A stretch of DNA of 64,000 nucleotides from Synechococcus sp. Nb3U1 (GTDB lineage: Bacteria > Cyanobacteriota > Cyanobacteriia > Thermostichales > Thermostichaceae): the NCBI RefSeq assembly GCF_021533835.1, contig NZ_JAKFYQ010000001.1, positions 1,212,079 to 1,276,078 of the forward strand. Reading direction: 5' to 3'. Shown here piece by piece: positions 18,972-27,987 of the stretch (positions are counted from its first letter, which is position 1; each line of letters begins with the position of its first letter). Position numbers and translations under genes: made by a program. A model generated the notes under the pieces. It was not told the DNA's origin. It did no database searches and saw nothing but the letters and a program-made list of their open reading frames with translations.

Positions 18972-19781
18972 TTAGCCGAAGCGGCCTTCCACGTAGTCTT
19001 TGGTGGCTTCCTTGTTGGGACTGTTGAAGATGACCTCGGTTTTGTTGAACTCCATTAACTCGCCCACGCGGTTGGATCCCACCAGCTCCACACTGAAAAA
19101 GGCAGTCATATCCGACACACGGCTGGCCTGCTGCATGTTGTGGGTAACGATGATAATCGTGTACTCCTCCTCCAGCTCTTTCATCAGCTCTTCAATGCGG
19201 CGAGTGGAGATTGGATCCAAGGCGGAGCAAGGCTCATCCATCAAAATCACATCCGGCTTCACCGCTAAAGCCCGGGCAATACAAAGGCGCTGTTGTTGAC
19301 CGCCCGACAGAGATTGACCACTTTCTTTTAGTTTGTCCTTCACTTCATCCCAAAGGGCGGCCCGTTTCAGGGAGGTTTCCACCACCTCGTCTAGATCCAC
19401 TTTCATGCCTAGCACCCGCGGGCCATAGGCAATGTTGTCGTAGATGGTTTTGGGAAAGGGGTTGGGCTTTTGGAATACCATGCCAATGCGCCGCCGCACG
19501 GAGACTGGATCCACATTTTCGGCGTAGAGGTCTTTGCCATGGTAGGTGAGCTTGCCTTCCACCCGAGCGCCAGGGATTAGATCATTGGTGCGGTTAAAGC
19601 AGCGCAAGACGGTACTTTTGCCACAGCCGGAGGGGCCGATAAAGGCGGTAATTTGCCGAGCTGGAATGTCTAAATTAACGTTTTTCACGGCCAAGTTAGA
19701 GCCGTAATAGACGTTCAGGTTTTCGGTTTTAAAAACGTAGGAAGTTGGGTTGGGGGATTTCGTTTGCATAGCACCACTCAC
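18972..19781 (-). CDS. pstB: Phosphate ABC transporter ATP-binding protein PstB
   Basis: This is the ATPase of the high-affinity phosphate transporter. It has Walker [10 protein letters not shown] (about 53-61), the Q-loop [10 protein letters not shown], the signature LSGGQQQR, Walker [14 protein letters not shown] and the H-loop IIIVTHNM. A length of 269 residues is normal. ATG 19781 and ATG 19769 (MQTKSPNP) are both possible starts. It is the last gene of pstS-pstC-pstA-pstB, 95 bases after pstA. No phoU or second pstB follows. Confidence 0.96.
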   Translation of the reverse strand: MSGAMQTKSPNPTSYVFKTENLNVYYGSNLAVKNVNLDIPARQITAFIGPSGCGKSTVLRCFNRTNDLIPGARVEGKLTYHGKDLYAENVDPVSVRRRIGMVFQKPNPFPKTIYDNIAYGPRVLGMKVDLDEVVETSLKRAALWDEVKDKLKESGQSLSGGQQQRLCIARALAVKPDVILMDEPCSALDPISTRRIEELMKELEEEYTIIIVTHNMQQASRVSDMTAFFSVELVGSNRVGELMEFNKTEVIFNSPNKEATKDYVEGRFG

Positions 19782-19876
19782 AGGAGTTAGAGTTCGTCAG
19801 TTTTACACCACTTGTGTGATTATTACAAAAGGACAAGTCAAAATATACATGCAGATTGCATACCGATTGCTCTAAG

Positions 19877-20764
19877 TTATGTTCTGGTTTTGAGAACCAA
19901 AAAGCGGGAAACGAGGCTAGCTATCAATACGATTGCCAGCAGCACCAGGGCTCCGGCCCAGGCTAGCTCTTGTTGAGGTTCATAGGGAATAATGGCAAAG
20001 AAGTAGGTCATCACTGGCAAGGTTGCCACTGGCCCAAACAAGTTGGTTGACCAAAAATTGTTATTAAAGGAAGTAAATAGCAACGGAGCCGCTTCTCCTG
20101 CCGCCCTTGCCAAAGCCAAAAGCAATCCCGTTACAATCGCTGGAGCCGCTGCAGGCAAAACAATCCGCATCGTGGTTTGAAAACGGGTGGAACCAAGGCC
20201 AGTCGAAGCCAAACGCATGTCGGGAGACACTAGCAGTAAGGCTTCTTCAGTAGAACGAATCACAATCGGCAGCATTAATATCCCAAGGGCAATCCCCCCC
20301 GAAAAAGCAGAAAAACCGGATCCTTTCACCACCACCGCATAGGCAAATAGACCGCAAAGAATGGCCGGCACTCCGGTAAGCACATTGCAGGAGAACTTAA
20401 CCAAATAGGTCAAACGGGTACCGCGACCAAACTCGGAAAGATAAACCGCCGTCAAGATTCCGAAGGGAAAGCTCAAGGCTGCCCCCGTCGACAATACCAT
20501 CAAGCTGCCCACAATCGCATGACCAAACCCTCCATCTTCCAATCCGGGGGCAGGGTAACGGGTTTGGGTAAAAGTGTACCAGTTAAGCTTGTGCACTCCT
20601 TCTTTAGCCACATCCCAAAGCACCCAAGCCAAAGGCACGATAATAATAGCCACAAAAATGGCACTGAGGATGGTGAGAGCTTTACCAGAATAATTACGGA
20701 TAGGGGCGATAGCAGCACGACTGATGTCGATGTCCTCAGATTGGAACTGGGCTGAGTTTGACAT
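19877..20764 (-). CDS. pstA: Phosphate ABC transporter permease PstA
   Basis: This is an inner-membrane permease of 295 residues with six predicted helices and the binding-protein-dependent transport motif region (EEALLLVSPDMRLASTGLG then RAAGEAAPLLFTS), which docks PstB. It starts at ATG 20764, 25 bases after pstC, so the two are co-transcribed. PstA pairs with PstC to form the phosphate channel. Confidence 0.96.
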   Translation of the reverse strand: MSNSAQFQSEDIDISRAAIAPIRNYSGKALTILSAIFVAIIIVPLAWVLWDVAKEGVHKLNWYTFTQTRYPAPGLEDGGFGHAIVGSLMVLSTGAALSFPFGILTAVYLSEFGRGTRLTYLVKFSCNVLTGVPAILCGLFAYAVVVKGSGFSAFSGGIALGILMLPIVIRSTEEALLLVSPDMRLASTGLGSTRFQTTMRIVLPAAAPAIVTGLLLALARAAGEAAPLLFTSFNNNFWSTNLFGPVATLPVMTYFFAIIPYEPQQELAWAGALVLLAIVLIASLVSRFLVLKTRT

Positions 20765-20789
20765 GATGACAATGTTCCTCCCTCTCTGG

Positions 20790-21761
20790 TTAGCGTTCCA
20801 CGTTCTGAAACTTGCGGATGATGATTTCCGCTAGGACATTCGCCACCAACGACAGCACCATGAGTACCACTCCGGCATACATCAAAGCCGATACCTGTAA
20901 ACGCCCCGCCTCGCCAAATTGAGAAGCAATTAGGCCAGTAATGGTGGATCCTGGCTGCAGCAGCGAGACATTAATACGGTTTGCATTGCCGGAGATCATG
21001 GCTGCCACCATTGTTTCTCCGAAAGCACGACCCATGGCCAACATGATAGAACTGACAATGCCGGACAGACCGGCAGGGATCATTACGGTTAAAATTGTCT
21101 CCCAGCGGGTTGCTCCCAAAGCCAAGGCTCCATCACGGAGGTTACGGGGCAGCGATTCAAAGGTACTGCGGGTAATGGAGATGATGATCGGGGAGATCAT
21201 AATGGAGAGTACCAAGCCCACAATCAGCAAGCTGGGGCCGCGCGGGGCTGGGCCACCGAAGAGGGGAAACCACTTCATGCTTTCGTTTATGGCTCGGAAG
21301 ATGGGGCGCACTGCCGGGATCAACACAAAGATGCCCCATAACCCCAACACCACACTAGGAATGGCCACAATCAACTCAATGGCAAAAGAAATGGGAGTTG
21401 TGATCCACTTGGGGGCAAAATCTTCCGTTAAGAAAATCGCCGTGCCAATGCCCAAAGGGATGGCAAAGATCAAGGCCACCAAAGAGGTCATTAAGCTGCC
21501 ATAGATCTGCGGCAGCACTCCATAAATATTTTCGACAGGGTTCCAGCGAGTGGTAACCAAGAAGCTCCAGCCAAATTGTTGGACGGCCGGCAGGGCTTCC
21601 TCGGCAGTTTGCAGGATTACCAAAATGAGGATGACACCTGCAAAGACGGCCAAGGCCAAGGTTAGTCGAACGAAGCCCACATCCAAGATGCGGGAAGTGT
21701 CCATTTTCTTTTCAATACTGATATCCTGCAAAGAATCATAATCCCTAGCCGACGACGTCAT
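20790..21761 (-). CDS. pstC: Phosphate ABC transporter permease PstC
   Basis: This 323-residue permease has six helices and the conserved loops IPLGIGTAIFLTEDFAP and ALALGATRWETILTVMIPAG, with AMGRAFGETMVAA near the C-terminus. It follows pstS by 291 bases, a gap holding a small tandem repeat and no gene, and precedes pstA closely. The long pstS-pstC spacer may lower expression of the permease relative to the binding protein, as is common in pst operons; that is inference. Confidence 0.96.
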   Translation of the reverse strand: MTSSARDYDSLQDISIEKKMDTSRILDVGFVRLTLALAVFAGVILILVILQTAEEALPAVQQFGWSFLVTTRWNPVENIYGVLPQIYGSLMTSLVALIFAIPLGIGTAIFLTEDFAPKWITTPISFAIELIVAIPSVVLGLWGIFVLIPAVRPIFRAINESMKWFPLFGGPAPRGPSLLIVGLVLSIMISPIIISITRSTFESLPRNLRDGALALGATRWETILTVMIPAGLSGIVSSIMLAMGRAFGETMVAAMISGNANRINVSLLQPGSTITGLIASQFGEAGRLQVSALMYAGVVLMVLSLVANVLAEIIIRKFQNVER

Positions 21762-21914
21762 AAGACCTCCCCTCTGCCAATTTCTTTTTCAACATCACTT
21801 TCAACAACTTACTCAGCCTAAATTACCTCACTTGGCTTCGGTGTGTTCATGTTCTGGCCAGCATCCTAAAGCTGAACTGTAAATATCAGTCCAAGTGGAT
21901 CCGTGGCCAAAATT

Positions 21915-21940
21915 TGAGACATCAACCTGAGACATCAACC
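21915..21940. repeat. Tandem 13-bp repeat between pstS and pstC
   Basis: TGAGACATCAACC occurs twice head to tail in the 291-base pstS-pstC spacer. No function is evident; nothing else recognisable lies in the spacer. Confidence 0.6.
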
Positions 21941-22052
21941 CGGACTTGAACTCTGTAAGCTTCCAAATAAAAGTAAGCCAGCAGCCGAAGAGGGACAAAC
22001 CCACTCCACCGACCACTGGCTAGAAGCTACTGGCTTTCAGGGCAAAGCTTAC

Positions 22053-23132
22053 TCATCGCACCGCATTGGGGTTAACCTTAATGCCATCCAGTTCTGCAAA
22101 GATACGATCGATGACAGGCTGAGGCATGGGAATGTAGTCCAGCTCACGGGTGATTGCCTGCCCCTCTGGGCCTTGCGTCCACTTTACAGCGTCCACAAGA
22201 GCCTTTAACTTTGCTTCATCCGGATACTCACGGTACAGCATTATCCAGAACAGGCCAACGATGGGGTAATGTTCAGAACCTTCAGGATCCGGTACCAACA
22301 AAGCAAAGTCCTCTGGTATCGGCTGATTCAAGGCGGCAGAAGCAGCCTCAGGGGAGAAGGCAACTATGTTGCCAGCTTTGTTTTCGAGGCGCGCGGTGCT
22401 CATGTTTTCTAGCTTGGCGTAGGACTGGTTCACATAGCCAATCGCGCCTTCTTCCTGCTTGATGGTAGCAGCCACACCTTCATTGCCTTGTGCACCAATG
22501 CCGACTGGCCATTCCACAGAGGTACCGAAACCAGAAGTCCAGTTGGGGCAAGCAGCATTGATGTGGTTGGTAAACACGAAGGTGGTACCGGAGCCGTCAG
22601 AGCGATGTACCCAGGTGATGGGCAGATCCGGTAGACGATCCACCAGAGTTGGATTCTGAGCTTTGATGCGGATATCATTCCACTTTTCAATCTCACCGGT
22701 AACAATGGCGCAGTAGGTTTCCCGCTTTAAGACTAACTCCTGAGACTCAATGCCGGGCAAGTTGTAGGCAAACTCAATAGCACCACCGGCTAAAGGCAAC
22801 TGCAACGGCTCGTAGCCGTACTTGGCCTTGAAGTTCTCATAGCGAGATTTGTTGTTCTGCGCGTTCATTGGGCCTTCGGAAGCGCCGAAGTCCACACTGC
22901 CATTGATATACTGCTCTAAGCCAGCACCACTACCCACCGACTGGTAGCTGACTTGTACGTTGGAGTTGACAGTGCGATTGTAGGCATCAAACCAACGTTG
23001 CAGCACTGGAGCAGCAAAGGTTGCGCCAGCACCCGAAATTTGAATGGTTTGGGCTTGGGCTGGAGCCATTCCCAGAGATCCTACTGCCAAAGCAGTGAGG
23101 GAGAGCATAGAAGCAGAAAGCAGAGATCGCAT
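22053..23132 (-). CDS. pstS: Phosphate ABC transporter substrate-binding protein PstS
   Basis: This is the periplasmic high-affinity phosphate-binding protein. It has a signal peptide (MRSLLSASMLSLTALAVG, cleavage near AQAQ). The mature start QISGAGATFAAPVLQRW and the phosphate-binding segments YQSVGSGAGLEQYI, DFGASEGPM and HRSDGSGTTFVF are all typical. The length of 359 residues is normal. It is the first gene of pstSCAB and is preceded by a well-formed Pho box (23178-23218), so it should be induced by phosphate limitation through a SphS/SphR-type two-component system. Confidence 0.97.
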   Translation of the reverse strand: MRSLLSASMLSLTALAVGSLGMAPAQAQTIQISGAGATFAAPVLQRWFDAYNRTVNSNVQVSYQSVGSGAGLEQYINGSVDFGASEGPMNAQNNKSRYENFKAKYGYEPLQLPLAGGAIEFAYNLPGIESQELVLKRETYCAIVTGEIEKWNDIRIKAQNPTLVDRLPDLPITWVHRSDGSGTTFVFTNHINAACPNWTSGFGTSVEWPVGIGAQGNEGVAATIKQEEGAIGYVNQSYAKLENMSTARLENKAGNIVAFSPEAASAALNQPIPEDFALLVPDPEGSEHYPIVGLFWIMLYREYPDEAKLKALVDAVKWTQGPEGQAITRELDYIPMPQPVIDRIFAELDGIKVNPNAVR

Positions 23133-23177
23133 AGGTGACGTCTGTTGCAGATCAACACTTGTAACCCTAAGGCTCCA

Positions 23178-23218
23178 AGGTTAAGCTCAGAATATATCAA
23201 GGTTAAGTTTTGGTTAAA
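23178..23218 (-). promoter_or_regulatory. Pho box upstream of pstS
   Basis: Read on the minus strand, the units are TTTAACCA (23218-23211), CTTAACCT (23207-23200) and CTTAACCT (23185-23178), at offsets of 11 and 22 bases; the slot between the last two is degenerate. This matches the cyanobacterial SphR/PhoB-type array of CTTAACCT repeats with 3-base spacers. It lies 46-86 bases before the pstS ATG, in the same orientation as the gene. Confidence 0.85.
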
Positions 23219-23660
23219 TCAAGAGAAAAAAGGCAAGTTTTTTTGAATATGCTGATCTTTCACAAAATGCTTAACTCTCACTACCAATTTAGGTTTATTT
23301 AGGATCTCAGACAAGAAAGGATCCCTAAGTAGTTGGGATCCCAAAAAGCTTGATGAGAAAAGACTTCTAGCACGTTTAACAGCTACGTAACTTGAGCAGA
23401 TTTTGGCTCAAAGACAGGTATTGCTCAAGTCGCAAAACAGTTTTGATTAGAGTCTAGTTGAAATGAAAATCAGGGTAAAGAGATTGCCCTTCACCTCAGT
23501 AAGTTGATGGATTATCTGCAATACTCCGAGAGGAGCTCTAGGCAGGGATCTCTGGGGGTTTTAACGGGGAGGGAGCTGACTACATCCCTCTCTATCCTTT
23601 AGACGCAAAGATGTCCCAGCGGTTCCTTAAGGGTTGCCTCCCCGAGTGCATGAATCCCTC
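23219..23660. other. Intergenic region upstream of the pst operon, no gene recognised
   Basis: These 442 bases between the Pho box and pyrB are A+T-rich near pstS and hold two GGATCC-type sites around 23320-23342. No open frame with recognisable content and no clear terminator or RNA gene was found. Confidence 0.6.
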
Positions 23661-24641
23661 TCAAGCAGGGATCCGTCCGCCCCCCATTAGGTAAAGCAAG
23701 GCCATGCGCACTGCCACACCGTGGGTGACTTGCTGCTCGATTAGGTTGAGCTGAGGGTCTTCCATGACTTCGGAGCTGAGCTCCACGCCGCGATTGACTG
23801 GGCCGGGGTGTAACAGCTTCACTTCAGGGTGACACTGTTGCAGTCGCTGTCGCGTGATGCCAAAAAAGCGGTGATATTCCCGCAGGCTGGGTAGGAGCAA
23901 TTCACTCATGCGTTCTTGCTGTAGGCGCAGAGTGATGACAAAGCGGCATCCTGCAAGGGCTGGATCCAGCTGCCAATGGATGGGCAGGGTATGGCTGGGG
24001 ATCAACTGGGCAAAGTCTTTGGGCAGTAGGGTGGGGGGGCCAGCCAAGTGGACTTCTGCCCCGGCAGCCACCAAGGCATAGATATCGGAACGGGCCACCC
24101 GCGAGTGCAAAATATCCCCGACAATGGCGATCTTTACTCCCCGGAGGACTTCTAGATGGGGGCGGTCTGGTTCTAACTGGGTGCAGAGGGTAAACAGATC
24201 CAGCAATCCTTGGGTCGGGTGCTCGTGCAGACCATCACCGGCATTCAATACCCCTGTATGGGATCCGCGGCGGGCAATTTCGGCAGCTAACTGATGGGGT
24301 ACCCCTGCCTGGGCATGACGGATGATCAGCAAATCGGATCCCATGGCCAAAAAAGTGCGGGCCGTGTCTAGGATTGTTTCTCCTTTGCTCAGTGAAGAGG
24401 TACTGGGGGAGAAGTTCAGCACATCTGCCGAAAGCCGCTTGGCTGCCAGCTCAAAGCTATTACGGGTGCGGGTGGAAGCCTCAAAAAATAAGGTGGCCAC
24501 CACCTTGCCCTGTAGAGTGGGCACTTTGGGTAGGCGACGGGTTAAGACTTCCCGAAAACTAGCGCTAGTCTGCAAAACAATCTGATATTCCTCTGCGCTA
24601 AAGTCCGCCAGGCCCAAAACGTGTTGTCGTTGCCAAACCAT
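23661..24641 (-). CDS. pyrB: Aspartate carbamoyltransferase catalytic subunit PyrB
   Basis: This enzyme catalyses carbamoyl phosphate + aspartate to carbamoyl aspartate, the first committed pyrimidine step. The carbamoyl-phosphate loop [15 protein letters not shown] (about 55-70) and the loop with [12 protein letters not shown] are present. The C-terminal [11 protein letters not shown] carries the aspartate-site residues. A length of 326 residues is normal. The ATG at 24641 lies 12 bases after purB, so purB and pyrB form one operon joining purine and pyrimidine synthesis. No pyrI regulatory subunit is adjacent, as expected for cyanobacteria. Confidence 0.96.
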   Translation of the reverse strand: MVWQRQHVLGLADFSAEEYQIVLQTSASFREVLTRRLPKVPTLQGKVVATLFFEASTRTRNSFELAAKRLSADVLNFSPSTSSLSKGETILDTARTFLAMGSDLLIIRHAQAGVPHQLAAEIARRGSHTGVLNAGDGLHEHPTQGLLDLFTLCTQLEPDRPHLEVLRGVKIAIVGDILHSRVARSDIYALVAAGAEVHLAGPPTLLPKDFAQLIPSHTLPIHWQLDPALAGCRFVITLRLQQERMSELLLPSLREYHRFFGITRQRLQQCHPEVKLLHPGPVNRGVELSSEVMEDPQLNLIEQQVTHGVAVRMALLYLMGGGRIPA

Positions 24642-24653
24642 GCAGCGGATCCC

Positions 24654-25949
24654 TTAAAGGCCCAGACGGGAAAAAATTTGATCCAAGTGAGCTAGGTGAC
24701 GGGTGGCATCGAAACAGGAAGAGAGTTCGGTCTCGCTCAGGTGGGCCATCACCCGTGCATCTGCCAGTAAGTTGGCTCGAAAATCCCCATGAGGTTGGTT
24801 CCAGGCACGGTGGGCATTCTCTTGCACAAGGCGATAAGCTTCCTCTCGGCTCAAACCCTTATCCACCAAGGTCAACAACACCTGCTGGCTGAAGATGACA
24901 CCACCGTAGATGTTCAGGTTACGCTCCATATTGCCTGCATGCACCTGCAAATGCTGCACCAGATCGGTCATCTGCACCAACAGATAGTGACAAAGGATGG
25001 AGGCATCCGGCAAAATCACCCGTTCTACCGAACTATGGGAAATATCCCGTTCGTGCCAAAGGGGAATGTTTTCTAGGGCCGAGAGGGCATAACCCCTTAA
25101 CAAACGGGCAATCCCCGTCAGTTGCTCCGATTTGATCGGGTTGCGCTTGTGGGGCATGGCAGAGGATCCCTTTTGGCCGGGGGCGAAGTACTCTTCCACC
25201 TCCAGCACATCCGTCCGTTGTAGGTTACGGATCTCAGTGGCAAAGCGCTCCAGAGAGGAGCCGATCAGGGCCAGTGTTTGCACATACTCAGCATGGCGAT
25301 CCCGCGAGATCACCTGCGTAGAGGCGGTATCTGGCTTCAGGCCCAACCGAGCACAGGCCAGCTGCTCCACCTGCGGCGACACATTGGCGTAGGTTCCCAC
25401 TGCTCCGGAAATTTTGCCTACCGCCACCAAGGTTTGCAGGCGTTCTAGCCGCCCCTGATGCCGTAGGCACTCCGCCAGCCAACCCACCAACTTAAATCCA
25501 AAGGTGATTGGTTCGGCATGGATCCCGTGGGTACGCCCGATCATCAAGGTATGCCGGTGCCTCTGAGCTTGGGTACGAATGGCTGCACTTAAATCCGCCA
25601 GCCGCGCCTGCAAAACCGCTACAGAAGCCACCAACTGTAGGGACAGAGCCGTATCCAAGACATCGGAACTCGTCAGGCCGACATGAATATAGCGCCCGGC
25701 CTCGCCCACATATTCGTTGACGTTGGTCAAAAAGGCGATGACATCGTGCTTCACTTCCGCCTCGATCTGCAGCACCCGATTGGGGTCAAAGGCGGCTTTA
25801 TGCTTGATCTGCTCCAGAGCCTCCCGAGGGATCCGGCCCAATTCCGCCTGCGCCTCACAAACGGCGAGCTCGACTTCCAGCCAGGTTTGCAATTTCTGTG
25901 GGTTGGACCAGATTTGGCCCATTTCTGGCAAAGTGTAGCGCTCAATCAA
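24654..25949 (-). CDS. purB: Adenylosuccinate lyase PurB
   Basis: This enzyme cleaves adenylosuccinate and SAICAR in purine synthesis. It has 431 residues of the fumarase/aspartase superfamily, with the signature SSAMPHKRNPIKSE (catalytic serine loop, about 260-273). Also present are the histidine segments TSSDVLDTALSLQL and GRTHGIHAEP. The N-terminus MIERYTLPEMGQIWS is characteristic and begins with TTG at 25949; the frame is open upstream, but no better start fits the family. It is followed directly by pyrB. Confidence 0.95.
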   Translation of the reverse strand: MIERYTLPEMGQIWSNPQKLQTWLEVELAVCEAQAELGRIPREALEQIKHKAAFDPNRVLQIEAEVKHDVIAFLTNVNEYVGEAGRYIHVGLTSSDVLDTALSLQLVASVAVLQARLADLSAAIRTQAQRHRHTLMIGRTHGIHAEPITFGFKLVGWLAECLRHQGRLERLQTLVAVGKISGAVGTYANVSPQVEQLACARLGLKPDTASTQVISRDRHAEYVQTLALIGSSLERFATEIRNLQRTDVLEVEEYFAPGQKGSSAMPHKRNPIKSEQLTGIARLLRGYALSALENIPLWHERDISHSSVERVILPDASILCHYLLVQMTDLVQHLQVHAGNMERNLNIYGGVIFSQQVLLTLVDKGLSREEAYRLVQENAHRAWNQPHGDFRANLLADARVMAHLSETELSSCFDATRHLAHLDQIFSRLGL

Positions 25950-26202
25950 GGTGCTGGTTCCGTCTGTATGGATAACCCAGGTTATTTTAACGCTTAAGGA
26001 CTCTCTCCTGCTGATGGGTTGTTGCTAGGCAAAACGTCAACGTGGCGCAACAGTCTGCTCTCAAGCTGGAATTCGGCAGTGGAGATGTGGTAGTTCTTTA
26101 TACGGATAGCGTTACGGAGAGGAAATACCCTACGGGGGCCGTTCTGGCTGTGATGCCCCGACGAGTCGAACTTTCCATCCATTCCCGGCAGGACCTGAAC
26201 CG

Positions 26203-26763
26203 ATGATCCAAATCTTTGGCGATTACCGAGAGGATCTCCCCCAGGGTAATGAGTATCTGATCCTGAGATTCTCTCCCACTTCAGTACCTCTCAAAGAACG
26301 CTGGCGCAACAATGGCCTTTCTGCCAATTTTATGGCTGATTATATGGCCACTTTTTTCCCAGGTGAGAGTGTCGTTACGGTCAAAAGCGCGGTGAGCTTT
26401 ATCGCCAACGAGCTGATCGAAAATACTATGAAATATAGTGACCAGTCTTCTGATTTTCCAGTAACAATTGCCCTTTATTTATATCGAGATAAGTTAATTT
26501 TTTTAACCAACAATAGCATTGCCAAAGAGCAGGTGCAAACCTTTCAAAGCTTCCTGAAAGAGCTAACGGAATCAGATCCGGCTGAACTTTGGTTACGGCA
26601 CTTGGAGCGAAATGCCGAAGAGGAAGACTCTAACCAATCGGGGTTGGGCTTTCTCAGTATGATCAATGACTACCAGGCAGAGTTGGGCTGGAAGTTTGAA
26701 GATGTCGATCCCAACAGTGCAGCAGTTTCGACGATGGTACAGCTACGCTCAGAGTTACTCTAG
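26203..26763 (+). CDS. Cyanobacterial HATPase-like protein (possible SiaB-like / DUF6272 kinase)
   Basis: This 186-residue protein carries an N-box-like ATP-binding motif, FIANELIENTMKYSD (about 66-80), and a later GLGFLSMIN that resembles a glycine box. Both suggest a reduced GHKL ATPase of the anti-sigma-factor/SiaB kind. Such proteins phosphorylate a serine on a partner STAS protein. The next gene is STAS-like with a serine at the expected site, which supports a partner-switching pair. The family name is from memory and less sure than the fold. The ATG at 26203 is preceded by no strong ribosome binding site. It is the first of three closely spaced genes. Confidence 0.65.
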   Translation: MIQIFGDYREDLPQGNEYLILRFSPTSVPLKERWRNNGLSANFMADYMATFFPGESVVTVKSAVSFIANELIENTMKYSDQSSDFPVTIALYLYRDKLIFLTNNSIAKEQVQTFQSFLKELTESDPAELWLRHLERNAEEEDSNQSGLGFLSMINDYQAELGWKFEDVDPNSAAVSTMVQLRSELL

Positions 26764-26820
26764 GGGATGCTTTTTTTGATTTTGATCATGCAAGAATGGA
26801 TGCAAGGAGCCAAAGGGATT

Positions 26821-27174
26821 ATGGAGATTCGAGCGGAAGATTACCAGATTCAATATGATGCTGCCTCGGGTACGGTGCGTTGCCAGGGATCCCTACGCTT
26901 GGCGGGTACGGAAGAATATGCTCCTGTGGCTCAGTTGCTCGTTGATGCAGCAGGTCAACAATCGGAAACCATGAAGTTGGATCTGCGCCAGCTACAGTTT
27001 CTCAACAGCTCTGGTATCAATATGCTGTCCAAATTTATTGTGCGGGTACGGCAGCTGGGCAAACCCCAGATCACTGTTCTAGGCTCCAAAGGGATCCCTT
27101 GGCAGGGGAAGTCCCTTAAGAATCTGCAACGGCTGATGCCCAGTCTAATTTTGGAGCTGGAGGAGGAAGGATGA
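26821..27174 (+). CDS. STAS-like anti-sigma-factor-antagonist-type protein
   Basis: This protein of about 117 residues has the STAS core LDLRQLQFLNSSGINMLSKF, in which the serine pair before Gly-Ile-Asn sits where SpoIIAA-type antagonists are phosphorylated. ATG 26821 starts right at the first strand (MEIRAEDYQIQY). The frame is open to ATG 26767 and ATG 26788, which would add a non-conserved leader. It lies 57 bases after the kinase-like gene and overlaps the TPR gene by ATGA, so the three are expected to be made together. The downstream target is unknown. Confidence 0.65.
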   Translation: MEIRAEDYQIQYDAASGTVRCQGSLRLAGTEEYAPVAQLLVDAAGQQSETMKLDLRQLQFLNSSGINMLSKFIVRVRQLGKPQITVLGSKGIPWQGKSLKNLQRLMPSLILELEEEG

Positions 27175-27668
27175 ACCCTAAGTTTGGGGTTGCAGGTTTG
27201 GGGCTGGTTGGTTTCTTGGCAGGGATCCCAGCCGCCTTGGCCATACCCTCTCCACCCCCATCGGTCACCACCACACCCAATTCAGTACCTGGAACAGCCT
27301 CAGAGTTCAATTGGCAGGGATCCCTGAAATTGCTGCGCGGAGATAGCCTGGGCGCTTTGGAGGATTTGGATCGGGCTTTGCAGTTGGATCCCAGCTATGC
27401 CCCCGCTTATGTAAACCGCAGCTATGTCTACAATCAGTTGCGCTTACCCGAAGCAGCCCTAGCCGATGCGGAGCAAGCGATTCGTCTGGATGGCGGGATC
27501 CCGGAGGCCTACTTTAGTCGCGGGGTTGCCCATCTGCAACTGGGAGATCGAGAGGCTGCCATGGCAGATTTTCGTGGGGCAATGGCCCTGTTTTCAAAGA
27601 GTGGCAACTTTGCCGATCAAACCATTCTGCAACAACTGCTGCGGCAATTAGGAGTGGATGGGGGTTGA
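27171..27668 (+). CDS. Exported tetratricopeptide-repeat protein
   Basis: This 165-residue protein has an N-terminal signal or anchor (GVAGLGLVGFLAGIPAALA). A proline-rich linker follows, then two to three TPR units: GDSLGALEDLDRALQLDPS, YAPAYVNRSYVYNQLRLPEAA, and the unit with YFSRGVAHLQLGDREAAM. TPRs form protein-protein docking surfaces, here probably on the periplasmic or lumenal side. Its ATG overlaps the previous stop codon (ATGA), indicating translational coupling with the STAS-like gene. The role is unknown. Confidence 0.8.
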   Translation: MNPKFGVAGLGLVGFLAGIPAALAIPSPPPSVTTTPNSVPGTASEFNWQGSLKLLRGDSLGALEDLDRALQLDPSYAPAYVNRSYVYNQLRLPEAALADAEQAIRLDGGIPEAYFSRGVAHLQLGDREAAMADFRGAMALFSKSGNFADQTILQQLLRQLGVDGG

Positions 27669-27719
27669 AAGCTTCCGCAGGGGGTTAGCCTGAACTGAGA
27701 ATAAAATTTGACCCAAAAT

Positions 27720-27987
27720 ATGACCAACGAAGACCTCAACGAACGGTTTGCCCTACTTGCCGAAGGCTTGGATGATCTCAGGAGTGTGGTTGGTGGTGGC
27801 TAGTGAAACTCGTGCCGACTTGGCCCATTATGGGCTGGTGTAGTTACTACAGCTATTCAAGAGTTACAGACTACCCAGGTGCAGCAGGTAACTTTAGATC
27901 CAGAGTTTAGCGGCAGGACAAGAGCGCCAGGAGGCCATTTTGGTTGAGCTGATGCGACAACGCTCTTCAGATGGAAGCAGCAACTGA
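27720..27987 (+). pseudogene. Decayed cyanobacterial coiled-coil protein gene
   Basis: An ATG at 27720 opens MTNEDLNERFALLAEGLDDL, the look of a widespread small cyanobacterial coiled-coil family, but stops at TAG 27801-27803. Further family-like pieces appear in shifted frames: ASETRADLA near 27800, VVTTAIQELQTTQVQQ near 27840, and [19 protein letters not shown] ending at TGA 27985-27987. Several frameshifts are needed to join them, so the gene is dead. Its 3' end overlaps the convergent lipB end by about 20 bases. Confidence 0.55.
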
